A stretch of 64,000 nt of DNA from Niallia sp. Man26. Lineage in GTDB: Bacteria; Bacillota; Bacilli; Bacillales; Cytobacillaceae. The stretch is taken from positions 1,379,001-1,443,000 of the forward strand of contig NZ_CP095743.1 of NCBI RefSeq assembly GCF_022049065.2. The letters run 5' to 3'. The position numbers and the translations under genes were made by a program. The notes below the pieces were generated by a model that was given only the letters and a program-made list of their open reading frames with translations, ran no database searches and had not been told where the DNA came from. Numbering within the stretch: the stretch's first letter is position 1; every line of letters begins with the position of its first letter. Positions 25,982 to 35,351 of this stretch are shown here, piece by piece.

Positions 25982-26212
25982 ATGAAGGAATTAATTGAAA
26001 CGATTGTTAAGCCCCTTGTGGATTTTCCGGATGATGTTGCGATAAAAGTTACTGAAGAGGATAATCGAATCATTTACTTGCTTTCTGTCAACAAGAATGA
26101 CATGGGAAAGGTAATTGGGAAGCAAGGGCGGGTTGCTAAAGCGATTCGAACGATTGTTTACGCTGCTGGCTCACAGCAGCAAAAAAAGCTGGTTTTAGAA
26201 ATTAGCGAATAA
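25982..26212 (+). CDS. khpA: KH-domain RNA-binding protein KhpA (YlqC)
   Basis: A 76-residue single KH-domain protein with the GxxG loop in GKVIGKQGRVAKAIR (near 46-60). KhpA pairs with KhpB (Jag/EloR) and binds RNA; in pneumococci the pair affects cell elongation. ATG at 25982 is chosen; a TTG two codons earlier is an alternative, and no strong ribosome site distinguishes them, so translation may be coupled to rpsP, whose stop is 12 bases upstream. The conserved rpsP-khpA-ylqD-rimM-trmD-rplS order is kept. Confidence 0.92.
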   Translation: MKELIETIVKPLVDFPDDVAIKVTEEDNRIIYLLSVNKNDMGKVIGKQGRVAKAIRTIVYAAGSQQQKKLVLEISE

Positions 26213-26213
26213 T

Positions 26214-26244
26214 AAAGGAGGAGGGGGAACCCTTCTCCTTTATT
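26214..26244 (+). terminator. Terminator after khpA
   Basis: AAAGGAGGAGGG at 26214-26225 pairs with CCCTTCTCCTTT at 26230-26241 (one G-U pair), followed by ATTTG; a short T tract, so it may be leaky. Confidence 0.65.
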
Positions 26245-26355
26245 TGTTTATATCTCTTTGCAGATTCTTTATACTAGAAGTGGGAGCGTATTGGTGGGAT
26301 GCCGTTTGACGCTTTGCGAGCATTAAAAATAGCAGTGCATGGATAGGAGGAAAAA

Positions 26356-26736
26356 ATGCAGATTCTCCAAACTGTCACAGTCAAACAAATATTAACCGAA
26401 CAAACGAAACAAGCCTTAGAGAAGAAACTCACAGAAGAGCTGCTTCAGCTTGAAAAGGAGTGCGAACAATTCAAGTTTGAAGAAAAAAAGCTGCTTAAAA
26501 GTCATCCTGCAAATGCTATTAAACAGCAGATTAGCAAGAGACTTGCCAACAAAGAGGAAAAAAAGAAATCACTAGAGTTTCAATTAGCACAATTACATAT
26601 ACTACCATTGGGCAGTGAACTAAAAGAACAAGAGCTTACTGGCATTGTTGATATAAAAGTTGGAGATGTTTGGGATGAGGCCTTGCTTCATAAAACAATA
26701 CTCCTGAAAGATGGAAAAGTTGTAGACATACGTTAG
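26356..26736 (+). CDS. ylqD: YlqD family protein
   Basis: A 126-residue protein of the YlqD family, function unknown. The N-terminal two thirds is a highly charged helical region (about 15-85, rich in K, E and Q, likely coiled coil); the C-terminal part ([29 protein letters not shown], about 97-126) looks like a small beta fold typical of the family. GGAGG at 26346-26350 serves the ATG. rimM begins 11 bases later. The constant position between khpA and rimM suggests a link with ribosome biogenesis, which is inference. Confidence 0.88.
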   Translation: MQILQTVTVKQILTEQTKQALEKKLTEELLQLEKECEQFKFEEKKLLKSHPANAIKQQISKRLANKEEKKKSLEFQLAQLHILPLGSELKEQELTGIVDIKVGDVWDEALLHKTILLKDGKVVDIR

Positions 26737-26747
26737 AGGTGATAATA

Positions 26748-27266
26748 GTGGAAAAATGGTTTAATGTAGGAAAGATTGTTAATACACATGGTATTCGTGG
26801 TGAAGTGCGTGTCATTTCCCGGACGGATTTTCCAGACGAAAGATATAAGATTGGCAATACGATTTTTCTATTTGGAGAAGGCAAAAAAGATCCAGAAGAA
26901 CTAAAAATAAAAACACATCGCCTTCATAAAAACTTTAACCTTTTGACATTTGAGGGCTATGATAATGTTAATGAGGTGGAATACATGAAAGGCGGCGCTT
27001 TAAAGGTGCCTGAAAGCTTTTTAGGAGACTTGGCAGAGAATGAATACTATTTCCACGAAATCATCGGCTGTAAGGTTGTAACAGTTGAAGGAGACGAGAT
27101 AGGGGTTATATCTGAAATTCTTACACCAGGTGCGAATGATGTATGGGTCATCAAAACTAGTAAAAAAGAAGAAGTTTTAATTCCTTATATCGAGGAAGTT
27201 GTTATGAAAGTAGATGTTAAGGAGAAGTTAGTTGTTATCGAGCCAATGGAGGGACTGTTATCATAA
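26748..27266 (+). CDS. rimM: 16S rRNA processing protein RimM
   Basis: A 172-residue 30S maturation factor that binds uS19 and assists 16S 3'-domain folding. The N-terminal RimM barrel has [19 protein letters not shown], and the C-terminal PRC barrel contains [11 protein letters not shown] and [14 protein letters not shown] at 26748 is chosen because AGAGGTGAT at 26735-26743 is its ribosome site; the GTG inside that site is not a good start. Its TAA shares one base with the trmD ATG (TAATG), so the two are coupled. Confidence 0.95.
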   Translation: MEKWFNVGKIVNTHGIRGEVRVISRTDFPDERYKIGNTIFLFGEGKKDPEELKIKTHRLHKNFNLLTFEGYDNVNEVEYMKGGALKVPESFLGDLAENEYYFHEIIGCKVVTVEGDEIGVISEILTPGANDVWVIKTSKKEEVLIPYIEEVVMKVDVKEKLVVIEPMEGLLS

Positions 27267-28000
27267 TGAGAGTGGATGTATTAACACTATTTCCAGAAAT
27301 GTTTGATGGTGTGTTTAACAGCTCTATATTGAAAAAAGCGAAAGAAGCAGAAAAGGTGACCTATGGTGTCACTAACTTCAGGGATTATTCTGATAACAAG
27401 CATCAGTCTGTGGATGATTATCCATATGGCGGCGGTGCGGGAATGGTCCTTAAACCTCAGCCGATCTTTGATGCGGTTGAGGATTTGCAAAAAAAGAGCG
27501 GCACTAAGCCGAAAGTGGTACTAATGTGTCCTCAAGGCGAGCGTTATACACAGAAAAAGGCGGAAGAGCTGGCTAAGGAAGAGCATTTAATTTTTATCTG
27601 CGGTCATTACGAAGGCTATGATGAGCGAATTCGCGAGCATTTAGCGACAGATGAGATTTCAATCGGCGATTATGTGCTTACAGGCGGCGAGCTTGGAGCA
27701 ATGGTAGTGATTGATAGTGTCGTCAGACTTCTTCCAGGAGTACTTGGGAGCGAGGCGTCTCATGTGAATGATTCCTTCAGCACAGGACTGCTTGAGCATC
27801 CACACTACACCCGTCCTGCTGATTTCAGGGGGATGAAGGTGCCGGATACACTCATGTCAGGAAATCATGCTCATATTGACGAATGGAGAGAAAGAGAGTC
27901 GCTGAAAAGAACACTTGAAAGACGTCCGGATTTGCTGGAAAATTACCCGCTCACAGCAAAACAGCAAAAACTATTAAATGAATTGCAGAAAAACAAATAA
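27266..28000 (+). CDS. trmD: tRNA (guanine-37-N1)-methyltransferase TrmD
   Basis: A 244-residue SPOUT methyltransferase that makes m1G37 in tRNAs reading CNN codons, preventing +1 frameshifting. The deep trefoil-knot SAM site is seen in [10 protein letters not shown] near 112 and [16 protein letters not shown] near 132-147. The catalytic aspartate segment [13 protein letters not shown] is near 175. The C-terminal helical domain ends [13 protein letters not shown]. It overlaps rimM by one base. A promoter for rplS follows directly. Confidence 0.97.
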   Translation: MRVDVLTLFPEMFDGVFNSSILKKAKEAEKVTYGVTNFRDYSDNKHQSVDDYPYGGGAGMVLKPQPIFDAVEDLQKKSGTKPKVVLMCPQGERYTQKKAEELAKEEHLIFICGHYEGYDERIREHLATDEISIGDYVLTGGELGAMVVIDSVVRLLPGVLGSEASHVNDSFSTGLLEHPHYTRPADFRGMKVPDTLMSGNHAHIDEWRERESLKRTLERRPDLLENYPLTAKQQKLLNELQKNK

Positions 28001-28006
28001 TAGATA

Positions 28007-28035
28007 TTGATGTCTTAAGTTATTTATGTTAAGAT
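28007..28035 (+). promoter_or_regulatory. Promoter of rplS
   Basis: TTGATG at 28007-28012 and TAAGAT at 28030-28035 with a 17-bp spacer, starting seven bases after the trmD stop. It would give a leader of about 100 nt before rplS. Confidence 0.6.
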
Positions 28036-28041
28036 AACACT

Positions 28042-28486
<445 letters not shown>

Positions 28487-28493
28487 TATTTTC

Positions 28494-28529
28494 AAAAAAG
28501 AGCCTGTTCTTTGCAACAAGCTCTTTTTT
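28494..28529 (+). terminator. Terminator after rplS
   Basis: AAAAAAGAGC at 28494-28503 pairs perfectly with GCTCTTTTTT at 28520-28529. Confidence 0.9.
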
Positions 28530-28608
28530 ATTGCAACTTGGCTATTCACCCTTTTTCTTCCGTACTTATATTAGGCATGATAATTTAATTAGGAACGGAC
28601 CATGGCAT

Positions 28609-28637
28609 TTTACTTCGACTTTTTATTTCGCTACAAT
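28609..28637 (+). promoter_or_regulatory. Candidate promoter of the signal peptidase gene
   Basis: TTTACT at 28609-28614 and TACAAT at 28632-28637, 17 bp apart, in the 230-bp gap between the rplS terminator and the signal peptidase gene. The leader would be about 120 nt. The rest of the gap shows nothing else convincing. Confidence 0.5.
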
Positions 28638-28762
28638 AAAAGGGAGAGGGTTTGTCCTTTAGCATTATTTTGTTTAAAAAAGCCTTTTAATAAACTTAAG
28701 ACAGTTACAATTAGAAGGCATGGAGAAGAGATGCTTACTAAAAACAAGGATTGGTGAACGAA

Positions 28763-29320
28763 ATGGCAAAGAAGAAAAAGAAAAATGAGATATGGGAATG
28801 GGGTAAGGCGCTTGTAATCGCAGTAGCATTGGCTTTTGTGATCCGCTCCTTTTTATTTGCTCCGATCGTAGTGGACGGGGAATCGATGATGCCCACATTA
28901 CATAATTCAGACAGAATGATTGTTAACAAGGTTAACTACAAAATCAGCGAGCCTAACCGCTTTGATATCATTGTTTTCCATGCCCCTGAAGGAAAGGATT
29001 ATATCAAGAGAGTAATCGGTTTGCCTGGTGATACAATAGAGTATAAGGACGACGTTTTGTATGTGAACGGAAAAGCATATGACGAGCCGTACTTAGATGA
29101 ATACAAAAAGCAGGTGACTGACGGACCGCTGACAGAATCCTTTAAACTCGAAGATAAAATCGGCAGAAGCACAGTTCCCGAGGGAGAACTGTTCGTAATG
29201 GGTGATAATCGCCGTGACAGCAAAGACAGCCGCCATATTGGGACAGTGTCTTATGAGAAAGTACTTGGCAACACGAGCGTGATTTACTGGCCGTTAACAG
29301 ACATACAAATAGTGAACTAA
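28763..29320 (+). CDS. lepB: Type I signal peptidase (SipS/LepB)
   Basis: A 185-residue serine-lysine signal peptidase that cleaves signal peptides on the outer face of the membrane. One N-terminal helix (about 15-35, VIAVALAFVIRSFLF) anchors it. The catalytic Ser41 lies in GESMMPTL and Lys82 in YIKRVIGLPGD; the C-terminal MGDNRRDSKDSRHIG box is intact. ATG at 28763 is chosen; TTG at 28751 and GTG at 28754 in the same frame are alternatives, with AAGGA at 28746-28750 as the only ribosome site. The length fits short Bacillus Sip proteins. In Bacillus several paralogues exist, so the exact sip letter cannot be given. Confidence 0.95.
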   Translation: MAKKKKKNEIWEWGKALVIAVALAFVIRSFLFAPIVVDGESMMPTLHNSDRMIVNKVNYKISEPNRFDIIVFHAPEGKDYIKRVIGLPGDTIEYKDDVLYVNGKAYDEPYLDEYKKQVTDGPLTESFKLEDKIGRSTVPEGELFVMGDNRRDSKDSRHIGTVSYEKVLGNTSVIYWPLTDIQIVN

Positions 29321-29361
29321 GGCTTTGCTTATAAAGCAAGCTTGTAACTGAGGTGGATATT

Positions 29362-30237
29362 TTGACGATACAATGGTTTCCCGGCCATATGGCCAAAGCA
29401 AGAAGACAAGTAACAGAAAAGCTGAAGCTTGTGGACATTATTTTTGAGTTGGTGGATGCAAGAATTCCCCAATCTTCCAGAAATCCGATGATTGATGAGA
29501 TCATCCAGCATAAGCCAAGGATTGTTTTGCTGAACAAGGCAGATATGGCAGATGGAGAAAGAACGAAAGAATGGATTGCCTATTTTAAAGAAAAAGGCAT
29601 TCAAGCATTAGCGATCAACTCACAGGCTGGTGTTGGAATGAAAGAAATCACAGCTTTAGCTAATGTGGTGCTTGCAGAGAAATTCGACCGAATGCGAGCA
29701 AAAGGAATTAGACCCCGTGCAATCAGAGCAATGATTGTCGGAATTCCGAATGCAGGCAAATCAACATTAATCAACAGGCTTGCCAAAAAGAATATCGCAA
29801 AAACAGGGAACACTCCTGGTGTAACAAAAGCACAGCAATGGATTAAAGTAGGAAAAGAATTAGAGCTGCTTGACACTCCAGGGATTCTTTGGCCAAAATT
29901 TGAGGATCAAGAAGTAGGTTTAAAGCTTGCTTTGACTGGTGCGATTAAAGACACCATTCTTAATTTGCAGGATATCGCTATTTTTGGTTTGCGCTTTTTA
30001 GAGAAAGAGTATCCTGAAAGGCTAAAGGAACGGTTCCAGCTTGAAGAAATTCCAGAGGATATCGTTGAGTTGTTTGACAAAATCGGTGTAGTTAGAGGCT
30101 GCCTTACAGGAGGCGCTGTAGTCGATTATGACAAAGTTACTGAACTGGTCATCAGAGAAATCAGAAGCGAAAAATTCGGAAGGCTGACATTCGAAAGAGC
30201 AAGAGATTTCATAGAGGAAGACGAAAGCGATAATTAA
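29362..30237 (+). CDS. rbgA: Ribosome biogenesis GTPase RbgA (YlqF)
   Basis: A 291-residue circularly permuted GTPase required for late 50S assembly (incorporation of uL16, bL27 and bL36 in B. subtilis). The permuted order is visible: LNKAD (G4) near 59, then [14 protein letters not shown] (G1) near 130 and DTPGILWPK (G3) near 173. The N-terminus [14 protein letters not shown] is the family hallmark. TTG at 29362 is chosen because GAGGTG at 29350-29355 is its site; the GTG inside that site would add three residues. The C-terminal RNA-binding ANTAR-like region is complete. A terminator follows. Confidence 0.95.
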   Translation: MTIQWFPGHMAKARRQVTEKLKLVDIIFELVDARIPQSSRNPMIDEIIQHKPRIVLLNKADMADGERTKEWIAYFKEKGIQALAINSQAGVGMKEITALANVVLAEKFDRMRAKGIRPRAIRAMIVGIPNAGKSTLINRLAKKNIAKTGNTPGVTKAQQWIKVGKELELLDTPGILWPKFEDQEVGLKLALTGAIKDTILNLQDIAIFGLRFLEKEYPERLKERFQLEEIPEDIVELFDKIGVVRGCLTGGAVVDYDKVTELVIREIRSEKFGRLTFERARDFIEEDESDN

Positions 30238-30261
30238 TAGTAGGGTGAGTCTGACCTTGTT

Positions 30262-30303
30262 AAAAAAGAGAATTGACCATTATTTTGGGCACTTCTCTTT
30301 TTT
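30262..30303 (+). terminator. Terminator after rbgA
   Basis: AAAAAAGAGAA at 30262-30272 pairs perfectly with TTCTCTTTTTT at 30293-30303. Confidence 0.88.
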
Positions 30304-30382
30304 GATTTTGAGGATACATAACTTGTACTTAAATCTTTCATAATATGGGACGATATAAAGAGAGAGAAGGGAAGTTTCAACA

Positions 30383-31168
30383 GTGGCAAATGTAACATTA
30401 AAAGAAATAAAAGCTAGATTAGAGGATATAACAGACAATAATGACCCTTACTGGGAGACGATAAAAGAAGACAAAAGAGTCGGAGTGCAAAAGCTCGTAA
30501 CTGCATGGGAAAAGCAAAAGGAAAAAGAGTTGCAGCTTCATGCCCGTTTTGTAGAGCTCTGCACATATGAAACAGAACTAAGAAAGCAAGGATATACATA
30601 TATTGCAGGTATTGATGAAGTGGGAAGAGGCCCGCTTGCAGGTCCCGTTGTAACAGCAGCTGTTATACTCCCGGAAAACTTTTATTTGCCTGGAATAGAT
30701 GATTCAAAAAAACTGTCTGAAGCAAAAAGAGAGCAATTTTACGAGATTATCCAAAAGGAAGCCGTTTCTATTGGAGTAGGCATTATCGCTCCTGCGGAAA
30801 TTGACCGTATAAACATATACGAGGCGACCAAAAAAGGAATGCTTGCAGCCCTTCAAAATCTTGATCAGCAGCCTGACTTCCTGTTGATTGATGCGATGAA
30901 GCTTGACGTTCCATATCCAAGCAAATCGATTATAAAAGGAGACAGTAAAAGTGTTTCCATTGCTGCTGCTAGCATTATTGCGAAAGTCACGAGAGATGAA
31001 ATGATGAGAGAGCTTGATAAAGAATTTCCAGCATACGGTTTTGCGAGTAATATGGGTTACGGCACAAAGGAACATCTTCTTGCTTTAGACAGAGAGGGAT
31101 ATACAATTCATCATCGCAAAAGCTTTTCGCCAATTAAGGAAATGGCAGAGGAGAATAGGAGCATGTAA
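30383..31168 (+). CDS. rnhB: Ribonuclease HII
   Basis: A 261-residue enzyme that removes ribonucleotides from DNA and RNA primers. The catalytic DEDD residues are in GIDEVGRGPLAGPV near 74 and LLIDAMKL near 172; the GDSKSVSIAAASIIAKVTRD block follows. The N-terminal 70-residue extension (VTLKEIKARLEDI) is the usual bacillus RNase HII extension. GTG at 30383 is preceded by AGAAGGGAAG. The gene ends at ATGTAA directly before the ylqG ATG, with no spacer. Confidence 0.95.
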   Translation: MANVTLKEIKARLEDITDNNDPYWETIKEDKRVGVQKLVTAWEKQKEKELQLHARFVELCTYETELRKQGYTYIAGIDEVGRGPLAGPVVTAAVILPENFYLPGIDDSKKLSEAKREQFYEIIQKEAVSIGVGIIAPAEIDRINIYEATKKGMLAALQNLDQQPDFLLIDAMKLDVPYPSKSIIKGDSKSVSIAAASIIAKVTRDEMMRELDKEFPAYGFASNMGYGTKEHLLALDREGYTIHHRKSFSPIKEMAEENRSM

Positions 31169-32440
31169 ATGAATGACATACGAATTGGACCAAGTTTTCA
31201 ACCAAATCTAGAAAGAACAATCAGCTCAAAGCTGCTGGAGCTTCGCCAAGGCCAAATTATAATGGGGCATGTTAATAAGCATTTTCCCAACAATATGGCT
31301 GAAGTGCAGGCAGGAAGCCAAAGGCTCCTTGCAGAACTTTCTGCTCCCTTAAGCACAGACAAGAACTATTGGTTTCAAGTTCAAGACAATGAAGATGGGA
31401 AGCTTAGCTTAAAGGTATTATCAGCAGCAAGTCCAGTAAATCTTGATGGGGGGGCTGACTCTCTTCTTGAGCAATGGTCCTTGCCTCGTACAAATGATCT
31501 GAAAAACTTGGCAGCCCAATTGCTAAATGAAAAAATGCCGTTCAATAAAGAAATGCTCTTCCTTGCTGGAAAATGGATGGAATCAGCACAAGACAGCTCG
31601 AAAGCTATCGAAACAATTAAGGAAATGCTGCAGAGAAATCTTCCGTTCACAGAGAAGGTGTTTACAAGCCTAATGGCAACAAGGGACGGCAATACGATGA
31701 ACAATCTTGCTGGTAAATTGCTGAGTGAGATGAGTGCTCAACAACTCTCTCTTCCAAAGCTCGAGGAAACATTAAGGTTGTTTGAGACGGGTAAAAATGT
31801 TGATTTGCCAGATGGCGGTGCCATCAAAGAGCATTTGCAAAGACTGCTGCATACAATTGGGTTTTCTTATGAAAATGAACTTTTGAACAATCCGGACGGA
31901 GGCAAAGGAGCTCAATGGAACCAGCTAAAACCGCTCCTGCTTGATGTATTAAAACAAGATGCTCCCGCTTCTGTAAAGGAGTTAGCAAATGCCCTTACGG
32001 ACAAGATAACAGGTTTGCAGCTATTAAGTCAGGATTCAGGACCTATTACGCAGCTGATGCTTCAATTTCCCCTTCATTTTCAGCATCATTCCATGGATGC
32101 AACCCTGCAATACAGTGGAAAGAAAACGAAAGACGGAAAAATAGACGCAGACTTTTGCCGTATCCTTTTTTATCTTGATTTAGCATATTTAAAAGAAACA
32201 GCCATTGATATGCATGTGCAAAAGAGGATTGTTCATTTAACGGTCTTTAATGAAAACCGTGAGATTGAGCCGCTTATGAAAAGTATGCTTGCAGGTTTGC
32301 GAGAAAAATTGAACGAAGTCCAATACAGTCTGTCATCAATAGATTTTAAATCCTTTCAAGAAGATAAAGAGAAGAAAATAGATTTAGATTCAAAGCGAAA
32401 TAACTCTGCCTACTACAAGGGGGTAGATTACAGAATATGA
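31169..32440 (+). CDS. ylqG: YlqG-like protein with FliK-like C-terminus
   Basis: A 423-residue protein matching B. subtilis YlqG by position, between rnhB and ylqH; its function is unknown. No signal peptide or membrane helix. The C-terminal 95 residues (about 320-415) show the hook-length-control pattern: ILFYLDLAYLKETAIDMHV, then IVHLTVFNENREIEPLMKSM and LREKLNEVQYSLSSIDF. By eye this lines up with the FliK C-terminus encoded at 51.5-52.8 kb (LILRLAPENLGSLRIEIL...). The N-terminal part is helical and Leu/Gln/Asn-rich, as in export rulers. The stop overlaps ylqH by four bases. Shorter than I remember for B. subtilis YlqG. The FliK link is inference. Confidence 0.75.
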   Translation: MNDIRIGPSFQPNLERTISSKLLELRQGQIIMGHVNKHFPNNMAEVQAGSQRLLAELSAPLSTDKNYWFQVQDNEDGKLSLKVLSAASPVNLDGGADSLLEQWSLPRTNDLKNLAAQLLNEKMPFNKEMLFLAGKWMESAQDSSKAIETIKEMLQRNLPFTEKVFTSLMATRDGNTMNNLAGKLLSEMSAQQLSLPKLEETLRLFETGKNVDLPDGGAIKEHLQRLLHTIGFSYENELLNNPDGGKGAQWNQLKPLLLDVLKQDAPASVKELANALTDKITGLQLLSQDSGPITQLMLQFPLHFQHHSMDATLQYSGKKTKDGKIDADFCRILFYLDLAYLKETAIDMHVQKRIVHLTVFNENREIEPLMKSMLAGLREKLNEVQYSLSSIDFKSFQEDKEKKIDLDSKRNNSAYYKGVDYRI

Positions 32441-32733
32441 AGAACAAGGATAAGGAAAACCAGCGAAGGCAAGCGGTGGCTTTAAGCTACAAGCAGCATC
32501 AGCATGCAGCTCCAATAGTAGCTGCTAAGGGGAGCGGGTTGATTGCCGACAATATCGTGGAGAAGGCGAAAGAAAATGGAGTGCCAATCCAAGAAGATCC
32601 ATCCCTTGTGGAACTGTTAAGCAAGCTCAATATCCAGGAACAAGTACCGGAAGATTTATATCAGGCTGTCGCAGAGGTGTTTGCTTTTATTTATAAGCTT
32701 GATAAAACCTATGGCACACAAAAGGAAATCTAG
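32437..32733 (+). CDS. ylqH: FlhB C-terminal-domain-like protein YlqH
   Basis: A 98-residue soluble protein equivalent to the C-terminal cytoplasmic part of FlhB alone. Residues about 13-90 line up with FlhB from this window after its NPTH site: AAPIVAAKG versus DAPYVVAKG, ADNIVEKAKENGVPIQEDP versus AQKIKLIAKEHEVITVENR and VPEDLYQAVAEVFAFIYK versus VPEEFFKTVAEILAYVYR. The NPTH autocleavage motif is missing, so it resembles the already-cleaved fragment. It overlaps ylqG by four bases. In Helicobacter and others such FlhB-C paralogues can replace the natural fragment; the role in bacilli is not established. A terminator follows. Confidence 0.88.
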   Translation: MKNKDKENQRRQAVALSYKQHQHAAPIVAAKGSGLIADNIVEKAKENGVPIQEDPSLVELLSKLNIQEQVPEDLYQAVAEVFAFIYKLDKTYGTQKEI

Positions 32734-32740
32734 TATATTA

Positions 32741-32768
32741 GTCCCCTAAACGAAGGGGATTATTTTTT
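32741..32768 (+). terminator. Terminator after ylqH
   Basis: GTCCCCT at 32741-32747 pairs with AGGGGAT at 32754-32760 (one wobble), followed by TATTTTTTTATT. Confidence 0.85.
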
Positions 32769-33060
32769 TATTGGAAAATAGAGCCTTTTTGATAGACAAA
32801 ACGGTTGCTTTTTTATAAAATGAAAGCGTGAACAATAGAGTGTTTTTTCCAAAAAGTAAGAAAATATTGTGTTGATAAAGAATATTAATACAGTATTAAA
32901 GATACTTTTTAAAAGGAAGGGGTCCTTTTAAATTGGAAAAAATATTTTTTTGTCGAGAAGGAAAAAAGCCATTTTTTTTCGTCCTCGTACATAAGTAAGA
33001 GTATGCACTAATGAACCTGGCAAGAAGCGAAAGAAATTTTAGCAAAAGGGGTGTGGGAGA
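32769..33060 (+). promoter_or_regulatory. sucC leader region with strong hairpin
   Basis: This 292-bp gap holds the sucCD promoter. TTGATA at 32872-32877 and TATTAA at 32894-32899 (16-bp spacer) are the best hexamers. Directly downstream TTTAAAAGGA (32908-32917) and TCCTTTTAAA (32923-32932) form a perfect 10-bp hairpin with loop AGGGG, which would be at or near the 5' end of the mRNA. Further on, AAGGAAAAAAGCCATTTTTT (32959-32978) is another potential stem with a T run. A 21-codon TTG frame from 32933 is probably chance. No gene is seen. Confidence 0.45.
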
Positions 33061-34254
33061 ATGAATATTCACGAATATCAAGGGAAAGAAATTCTAGCAT
33101 TAAACGGTGTAGCTGTTCCTAAAGGAAGTGTTGCTTTTACCGTGGAAGAGGCCCTGTTTGCTGCTGAGCATTTAAACAGTGATGCATGGGTTGTTAAGGC
33201 GCAGATTCATGCCGGAGGAAGAGGGAAAGCTGGCGGTGTCAAGGTTGCTAAGTCTCTCGATGAAGTGAAGCAATATGCTGAACAGATTTTAGGAAGCACG
33301 CTTGTCACACATCAGACTGGTCCTGAAGGAAAAGTTGTTAAACGTTTGCTGATTGAAGAAGGCTGCCGTATTAAGAAGGAATACTATATTGGCTTTGTAG
33401 TCGACCGCTCCACTTCCCGGATTGTCTTGATGGCATCAGAAGAAGGCGGAACAGAGATTGAGGAAATTGCAGCAACACAGCCTGAAAAAATCATCAAGGA
33501 AGTTATTGACCCGCTGACTGGGCTAACTCCTTTCCAGGCTAGAAGAGTTGCATTTGCCATCAATATCCCTGGTCCTCAAGTAAATAAAGCGGTTGCTTTT
33601 ATGACAGGCCTTTATCGTGTATTTTGTGAAAAAGATTGCTCAATTGCCGAAATCAATCCTCTTGTATTGACAGAAGAGGGCGATGTAATGGCGCTCGATG
33701 CTAAGCTGAACTTCGATTCCAATGCCTTGTACAGACATAAGGATATTCTTGCATACCGTGATTTGGATGAAGAGGATGAGAAGGAACTGGAAGCTTCAAA
33801 ATTTGATTTGAGTTATATTGCCTTGAACGGAAATATCGGCTGCATGGTAAATGGTGCTGGTCTTGCAATGGCTACAATGGATATCGTGAAGCATTACGGC
33901 GGAGAGCCGGCAAACTTCCTTGATGTTGGCGGCGGTGCGACAGCTGAAAAAGTTACTGAAGCATTTAAGATCATTCTGTCAGATGAAAAAGTGAAGGGCA
34001 TTTTTGTTAATATATTCGGTGGAATTATGAAATGCGATATCATTGCAGAAGGTATCGTTGAAGCAGCTAAACAGGTGAGCCTGCAGGTGCCGCTTGTTGT
34101 TAGACTGGAAGGGACAAATGTAGAGCTTGGCCAAAAAATTCTTAATGAATCAGGCATCAATATAATATCTGCAAGCTCCATGGCGGACGGTGCAGAAAAA
34201 ATCGTGTCATATGTACAAAAAGGAGGAGAAATCAATGAGCATATTCATCAATAA
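33061..34254 (+). CDS. sucC: Succinyl-CoA synthetase, beta subunit (ADP-forming)
   Basis: A 397-residue TCA-cycle enzyme subunit with an ATP-grasp domain (about 1-240) and a CoA-ligase fold. [38 protein letters not shown] and [15 protein letters not shown] are hallmarks. GGTGTGGGAGA precedes the ATG. The protein runs about a dozen residues ([14 protein letters not shown]) beyond the B. subtilis end and overlaps sucD by 20 bases, so the sucD ribosome site AAAGGAGGAG lies within its coding sequence. The alpha subunit is encoded next. Confidence 0.97.
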   Translation: MNIHEYQGKEILALNGVAVPKGSVAFTVEEALFAAEHLNSDAWVVKAQIHAGGRGKAGGVKVAKSLDEVKQYAEQILGSTLVTHQTGPEGKVVKRLLIEEGCRIKKEYYIGFVVDRSTSRIVLMASEEGGTEIEEIAATQPEKIIKEVIDPLTGLTPFQARRVAFAINIPGPQVNKAVAFMTGLYRVFCEKDCSIAEINPLVLTEEGDVMALDAKLNFDSNALYRHKDILAYRDLDEEDEKELEASKFDLSYIALNGNIGCMVNGAGLAMATMDIVKHYGGEPANFLDVGGGATAEKVTEAFKIILSDEKVKGIFVNIFGGIMKCDIIAEGIVEAAKQVSLQVPLVVRLEGTNVELGQKILNESGINIISASSMADGAEKIVSYVQKGGEINEHIHQ

Positions 34255-35158
34255 AGAAACAAAAGTCATTGTTCAAGGTATTACAGGGGCAACGGCTCTT
34301 TTTCATACGAAGCAAATGCTCGAATATGGCACAAAAATTGTTGCAGGGGTAACACCAGGCAAGGGTGGCACGGATGTAGAAGGTGTGCCGGTCTTCAATA
34401 CGATGAAAGAAGCTGTTGAAGCGACAAACGCGACAGTGTCTGTCAACTATGTGCCTGCCCCGTTTGCAGCAGATGCTATTATGGAAGCTGTAGATGCAGA
34501 GCTTGACTTGACGATTTGTATTACAGAACATATTCCAGTTCTTGATATGGTGAAGGTTAAGCGATATATGGAAGGCAAAAAGACAAGATTAATAGGACCG
34601 AACTGTCCGGGAGTTATTACTCCTGAAGAATGCAAGATAGGAATTATGCCTGGTTATATCCATACAAAGGGCCATGTAGGCGTTGTATCCCGTTCTGGTA
34701 CTTTGACATACGAAGCTGTCCATCAGCTTACACAGGCGGGAATAGGGCAGTCTACAGCGGTAGGAATTGGCGGAGACCCGGTTAATGGAACTGATTTCAT
34801 TGACGTCTTAAAGCAATTTAACGAAGATGAAGATACTTATGCTGTTATTATGATTGGTGAAATCGGCGGAACAGCAGAAGAAGAAGCGGCTGAATGGGTA
34901 AAAGCCAATATGACAAAGCCTGTAGTCGGCTTTATCGGCGGTAGAACGGCACCTCCAGGAAAAAGAATGGGCCATGCGGGCGCCATCATTTCAGGAGGCA
35001 AGGGGACTGCTGATGAAAAGATTAAAACAATGAACGAGTGCGGCATTAAAGTAGCTCCTACACCTGCTGAAATGGGTGCAACATTAATTGAAGTTCTCAA
35101 AGAAACAGATCTTTTCGACAAGTGCAAAACCCATCAGGTAGAAGAAAGCAGAGTCTGA
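34235..35158 (+). CDS. sucD: Succinyl-CoA synthetase, alpha subunit
   Basis: A 307-residue alpha subunit that binds CoA and carries the phosphohistidine. The N-terminal Rossmann region ([18 protein letters not shown]), [20 protein letters not shown] and the active-site histidine in [16 protein letters not shown] near 250 are present. ATG at 34235 with AAAGGAGGAG at 34218-34227 is chosen; an in-frame ATG-less extension upstream would add 15 unrelated residues. It overlaps the sucC end by 20 bases in a different frame. A strong terminator follows. Confidence 0.97.
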   Translation: MSIFINKETKVIVQGITGATALFHTKQMLEYGTKIVAGVTPGKGGTDVEGVPVFNTMKEAVEATNATVSVNYVPAPFAADAIMEAVDAELDLTICITEHIPVLDMVKVKRYMEGKKTRLIGPNCPGVITPEECKIGIMPGYIHTKGHVGVVSRSGTLTYEAVHQLTQAGIGQSTAVGIGGDPVNGTDFIDVLKQFNEDEDTYAVIMIGEIGGTAEEEAAEWVKANMTKPVVGFIGGRTAPPGKRMGHAGAIISGGKGTADEKIKTMNECGIKVAPTPAEMGATLIEVLKETDLFDKCKTHQVEESRV

Positions 35159-35162
35159 TTTT

Positions 35163-35222
35163 AAAAAAAAGACTAGCCCCCTTTTGCGCCATGCAGTTGG
35201 GCTAGTCTTTTTATGCTGCAAA
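35163..35222 (+). terminator. Terminator after sucD
   Basis: GACTAGCCC at 35171-35179 pairs with GGGCTAGTC at 35209-35217, flanked by an A run and a T run. Confidence 0.9.
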
Positions 35223-35351
35223 AAAACGACGTGTTTCTTCTATTATATAGCAAATCTTTGGAAACTATAGCAAGAAATGATTATAATAGAGATAGCAAGG
35301 TTTGTATTTTTATACTTTGCATAGAATATTGTGAGAAAGGAATTGAGTTAC

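Noticed and set aside
32437..32733. Truncated flhB pseudogene
   Set aside because: The frame is intact with its own start, coupled to ylqG and conserved in position in B. subtilis, so it is a real gene rather than a remnant.
32933..32998. Short TTG leader peptide before sucC
   Set aside because: Its only ribosome-like site is buried in a stable hairpin and the peptide has no regulatory codon pattern.
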